A stretch of DNA of 64,000 bases from Sphagnum magellanicum (lineage: Eukaryota; Streptophyta; Sphagnopsida; Sphagnales; Sphagnaceae), in NCBI GenBank assembly GCA_021904315.1, contig CM038915.1:15500001-15564000 (forward strand). Reading direction: 5' to 3'. Position numbers and translations under genes: made by a program. Numbering within the stretch: position 1 is the stretch's first letter; the number at the start of each line of letters is the position of its first letter. Shown here one piece after another: positions 60,211 through 64,000 of this stretch. The notes beneath the pieces were generated by a model. That model was not told the DNA's origin, searched no databases, and saw only the letters and a list, made by a program, of their open reading frames with translations.

Positions 60211-60604
60211 ACTTAATTATGTTGTTCACATGTAACATTATAACTTTGTAAAGGATTTGAAAAGCATATTATACCACTTTTAAAGGTTTTTTATAATCTA
60301 GAAATCTTTTTCAAGTTGATTTGTTGTCATCGTTAATAACATGTATTTATCATGATCCATAATTTAAGATAATTTGTTAGATGTTCTTTTCAACAATTTA
60401 ATCATATTATGCGGAAGGGTTTAAGCTTTTTCCCAAGGCCTTCACCGATGTTTGAGGACATATGAATGAAGATGTTGGTTTGAGTTTTGCAACCTAAAGC
60501 AATCATGAAGGTCAAAGGAAGAAGCCTTTCCCCAACATAAATCATTTTTACGTTTTTAACTAGAAGGTCCTTTTAAAAAAAGAAAGGTCCTAGACAATTG
60601 ATGA

Positions 60605-60705
60605 ATGTCCCTTGCATTTGTAGAAGGGACATGCATCAAATACATGCCCATTGCATTTGTAGAATGGACATGCATCAAATACATGCCCATTATGCTTTAG
60701 AAGGT
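60605..60705. repeat. 43-bp tandem repeat, about 2.3 copies
   Basis: The unit TTGCATTTGTAGAAGGGACA, then TGCATCAAATACATGCCCA, occurs twice with one G/T change. A partial third copy follows. Confidence 0.93.
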
Positions 60706-62990
60706 ACATCAAATTACCAAGGCATGAATTTAAAAGTGGATTATGATATATATACTAGTGTAGCATGTGCCATTGGCCCAAGTATGAATTATTTAGTTAT
60801 CGAATTAATTTTTCCTTCCAAAACCACTTTTTATAACTTAATAAAATTCCCAATGACAAAACTACTCAAAATTCAATATTTATTGCACCTTAAGTCTATT
60901 TTCTTTCAAATCACCTGTATTAAAACTTATTCACTAAGGATTTTCGAACAATTTAAAAACTCAACCAAATTTTTCCTATAAGTTTTAGTTTTTACTTAAA
61001 TAAACTTTCATTGAAAAAATTGTTCAATATTTAATACCATATCCATCATAAGTCAAAACAATTCGATGCACCCCTAGTCATTGAGGACTTTACAATGGTA
61101 CCGAAAGTGTGACAAGAGCCACCATGGTTCAAGAAATTTCAACATGACAAACAAACAAATAAATAAACAAAATAAAACCTTCTTTCATAGATAGATAGAT
61201 AGATCATACCTCCTACAAAGGTTTGGTAATAGATATATGTCTATTCTTGCAAGGGTTTATTCATAAAAGAGAAAAAAAAAACCATCGCATCTTAGCTAAA
61301 TTTTGGAGGATATGAATTCACATATTACTATACAATTGTCATCATGCATACCTTTGATACAAGCACATCAATGCCACAATAATTTCATTAATTTTTAATG
61401 TGCTAAAATGATATATATATATTCAAATTGGATTTGTTGAACCTTTTTCTTTCCCATCCAATGTTTTGATTGTTAAAAAAACAAATTGCAAAATATATAT
61501 TGGCTTATACTTAAAGGCTACAGTTATTTGTGACTTTCAAATGCAATGAATTTACCATTTTGCAATAAAACTATTCATCCATTCACCAACAACAAGGCAT
61601 CACACACATCAACATTTTAAAACATGAAATTAATTAATGTCAAAATTTTCTAGGGCATTTCACAACAAAATATTTAGACCTTTTACTTTCAATGCCCCTT
61701 CACAATCAAAGATGACCAATCTCCAATAAATATAAATATAATATAAAAACATATAAAAGGCTAATGAACAATTTTTTATTTAAAATTTTTTTGTGATGTT
61801 ACTCAAGAGGTGATCATCCATAAGTACATGTAGCCAAATTTGGCAATATTCAAATATGAAAGTATAAAATCTTATACACCCTTTCATATCTAAGCAATGG
61901 TGGCAATTTAAAAAAATAAAAATAGGGAGTTTGTGATAGAATATTTTTCAAAAAATGGCTAAAACTCATCACAAAGAATCATTGCCAATACATGTAGGAA
62001 CATATATTTAGGAAAAAAAAAAAAATACAAAATTTTATATAAGAATATAATACAAGTATATTACTGGAAATTTGAATTTCTTTCAAATTTAGAAAGAGTT
62101 TTCTAAAAAGATCGGGCAAAGTTTTTTTAATCACACTCGGGCTTCACATTGCTATGCACTACTAATGTCCAAGGTTTTTTTTTTCAAATTCCTTAAGTAA
62201 GTCAATTAGCAACGATCCTCAACATTAATTAGCAATAAATGGCAATTGTCTTAGGTGAGTTGTAGCATTTTTACAAGAGTGTTGCTACATGTTTTGACCT
62301 TACAAATGCCTAGATCTAGATGTGGCTAATTTAATTACATTAAATTTCAAAAAATGATGACAAAATCTCTAAAATCACAAAAAAAAATTTGTGTTTGTAT
62401 GTGTCTTTTTTAAAAAAAAATTCCGAAAAAAAATTCTCCAAGTTGCAAAATTTTGTCACACAAAAAATAAATAAATGCTAGTGACAATGAAATGATGAAA
62501 AAAATTAAAAATTAAGTTTCATTCGAATGAAAATATTGAATGACATTGCATGCAACTTGAAATGAATTGAAATTCAATCAAAACTCAACTTAAATTGAAT
62601 GAAAATTCCAATTAACTGAATTCAATTGGATTCAGGTGCGATTACATTGAATTCAAATTCAATGTAAAAAAGAAACAAGCTACAAATTGTTACATAAAAT
62701 ATCAAAAAATTCTAATCATTTTCATCATTTGTGATGGGGGAAAAAAAAAAGTTTTGAAAAAACTCAAATTTGAAAAATGACCCTTTTCCTTTCCATTCCA
62801 TTCCATTTAAAGAAAAAATCCAAATCAAAATCTATTTTGGGTTTTAAATGGAATTTATTAACTCCAAAAATTGTCCCCTTATACCAGCTCCAATGTTACC
62901 ATTTTGACTAGAGTAATAATAAGAACAAAAATGGTGCCTGGGTTTGTCACCTGTGGTTAGGGGAAAGTTAGTTTGGTGTTGGTTTTTTTA

Positions 62991-63363
62991 CTTTTTACTT
63001 TTTACGTGACTGGGAAGGTAGATAATGGCTACGGGTGGGGGGGGGGGGGGGAGAACAAGCCCGATGCTTTTTAGGGTTGGCTACACAAGGCGCAATCGCG
63101 AGAAGCCACGGTCGCGAGACTTGCGACTTCCGACTCGCGACACAAAATTGCAGATAGGAAAACGTGCCAATTCTTGAGCGTAAAGCTATGGCGATGCGAT
63201 TCGCGACCACCCATCTGCTCATTCTCATGTTTAATGTCGAAATCTTGTGTTGGGTCTTTCGCGGATTTCTGCATTGCGAACCGCAAATTTAGGGTTTGAG
63301 GAACCTTGGACTCCGAGAAAGAAAGAGAAAGTGAGAGAGGAGGAGGAGGAGGAGGAGGAGGAG
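62991..63363. promoter_or_regulatory. GC-rich 5' region of the HRD3 gene
   Basis: The base composition rises sharply. A G run lies at 63036-63051, and CpG-rich TCGCGA, GCGATTCGCGA and CTCGCGAC words crowd 63090-63275. It ends in a GAG run just before the start codon. The frame is open across it, but the first ATG is at 63364. It is taken as promoter and 5' UTR; no TATA box is evident. Confidence 0.6.
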
Positions 63364-64000
63364 ATGATGGGACCAAGTTTGCAGCGAGATTTGCGTGCTG
63401 TGATGCGGTTTATGGTGTTGCTGGTGGTATTTGTGCTATTGCCAGTAGTTTCGGCCACTAAGAATTTTGTGATATTGTTGGAAGATGATGATTCCAGAGA
63501 GCCCGTGGACTCAGTAAGTAACTCTGGTGAGGAGTTGGAAGGCTTGTCGGAGGAGAAGAAGATGGGGCGAATGGGATTCGCTTCTGATGCGGAAGAGCCC
63601 GTCGTAGAGTGGGATGAATTTGGAGATTCAGAGGACAAGACAGACGACGATCTGGATCCGGGTTCTTGGAAGCAGATGCTGGAGAATCCGGAAAGCTCCA
63701 GACAAGGCAGTGAGGTAGATACCTATATTGAGATTTTGGGTCGGACATTTTCGACAGAGTTTTGTTGGACTCCTTCTTGCCTCGAATTCATGTGCAATTT
63801 TGGTTTTGGGGGTTTTTTTTCCTTCGTTTGCTTTTTGTTTGTTTTTTTCCCCCTGATTTTGATAACATACATGTATTGCAGTATGCAGTGGGTGTAAGAA
63901 AGATGTTTGAAGGCATCATCAGTGAGGGAGAGCCAGTGATGCTGCTCAAGGAAGCCATCAGACATCTCCAAGCAGATGCAGATCATGGAAATGCTCATTC
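63364..64000 (+). CDS. HRD3A: HRD3/SEL1L-type ERAD ubiquitin-ligase component, 5' part
   Basis: Exon 1 is 63364..63714 (117 codons) and exon 2 begins at 63882 and runs off the window; the intron is GAG|GTAGAT..TTGCAG|TAT, phase 0. The N-terminus is a signal peptide (AVMRFMVLLVVFVLLPVVSA). The acidic part carries WDEFGDSEDKTDDDLDPGSW, a hallmark of plant HRD3A near its start. Exon 2 opens with YAVGVRKMFEGIISEGEPVM and leads into the first SEL1-type helical repeats. HRD3 is the lumenal substrate receptor that works with the membrane ligase HRD1 to remove misfolded glycoproteins from the ER. The start is the first ATG (a second ATG follows at once). The remaining exons with the SEL1 repeats and C-terminal membrane anchor lie outside the window. 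Confidence 0.92.

Larger units (their letters stand above)
58601..62990. other. AT-rich DNA with old transposon scraps, no gene seen
   Basis: Apart from a Gypsy-like integrase scrap (59990-60210) and a 43-bp repeat (60605-60700), I see only AT-rich sequence with a GATA run near 61190-61203. Confidence 0.5.

Overview
The window reads as nuclear DNA of a land plant. Every gene that can be identified is a plant or chloroplast-type gene with GT-AG introns: a thylakoid lumen protein, a DnaJ-type zinc-finger plastid protein, a cytoplasmic-type receptor-like kinase, a plant WD40 protein and the ERAD factor HRD3. An interstitial TTTAGGG run fits a plant telomere repeat. Genes are sparse (six in 64 kb). 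They sit in islands of more balanced base composition rich in (GAT)n, (GAG)n, (CAG)n, (GA)n and (GTT)n runs. Between them lie long AT-rich stretches of old, decayed transposons. This layout suggests a large, transposon-filled genome, perhaps a fern or another non-seed plant, but the species cannot be fixed from the sequence.

Layout. 1-8.8 kb: AT-rich DNA and a badly decayed Copia-type LTR retrotransposon on the minus strand. 9.6-11.2 kb: a two-exon WD40 gene of the JINGUBANG type (minus), with a repeat-rich 5' flank to 12.8 kb. 12.8-28.9 kb: transposon country, holding two opposed copies of an 800-bp terminal-inverted-repeat element, a dead hAT transposon, a possible SINE, and the two inverted copies of a 400-bp repeat (12.8 and 28.4 kb). 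29.4-30.5 kb: a three-exon FIP-like plastid zinc-finger gene (plus). 32.2-34.1 kb: a four-exon gene for the thylakoid lumen protein MPH2/TL16.5 (minus). 35.1-37.2 kb: a dead pogo/Tigger-like DDE transposon. 37.2-47 kb: mostly non-coding, with several tandem duplications. 48.1-51.2 kb: a six-exon RLCK-V-type kinase gene (plus). 52.3-54.0 kb: a four-exon VTT/SNARE-associated (TMEM41/DedA-like) membrane protein gene (minus), convergent with the kinase. 55.4-62.9 kb: AT-rich fossils, including a Gypsy integrase scrap. 63.4-64 kb: the first exons of HRD3/SEL1L, cut by the window edge.

The genes are independent single-copy-style plant genes, not a pathway cluster. Two (FIP-like and MPH2) act in chloroplast photosystem II maintenance and are neighbours about 1.7 kb apart, tail to tail. 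I found no clear sign of a new multi-gene system. The most useful second looks are the two-copy TIR family, the inverted pair of 400-bp repeats at gene-island borders, the tandem splice-acceptor-like repeats in the kinase intron, and the short kinase tail.
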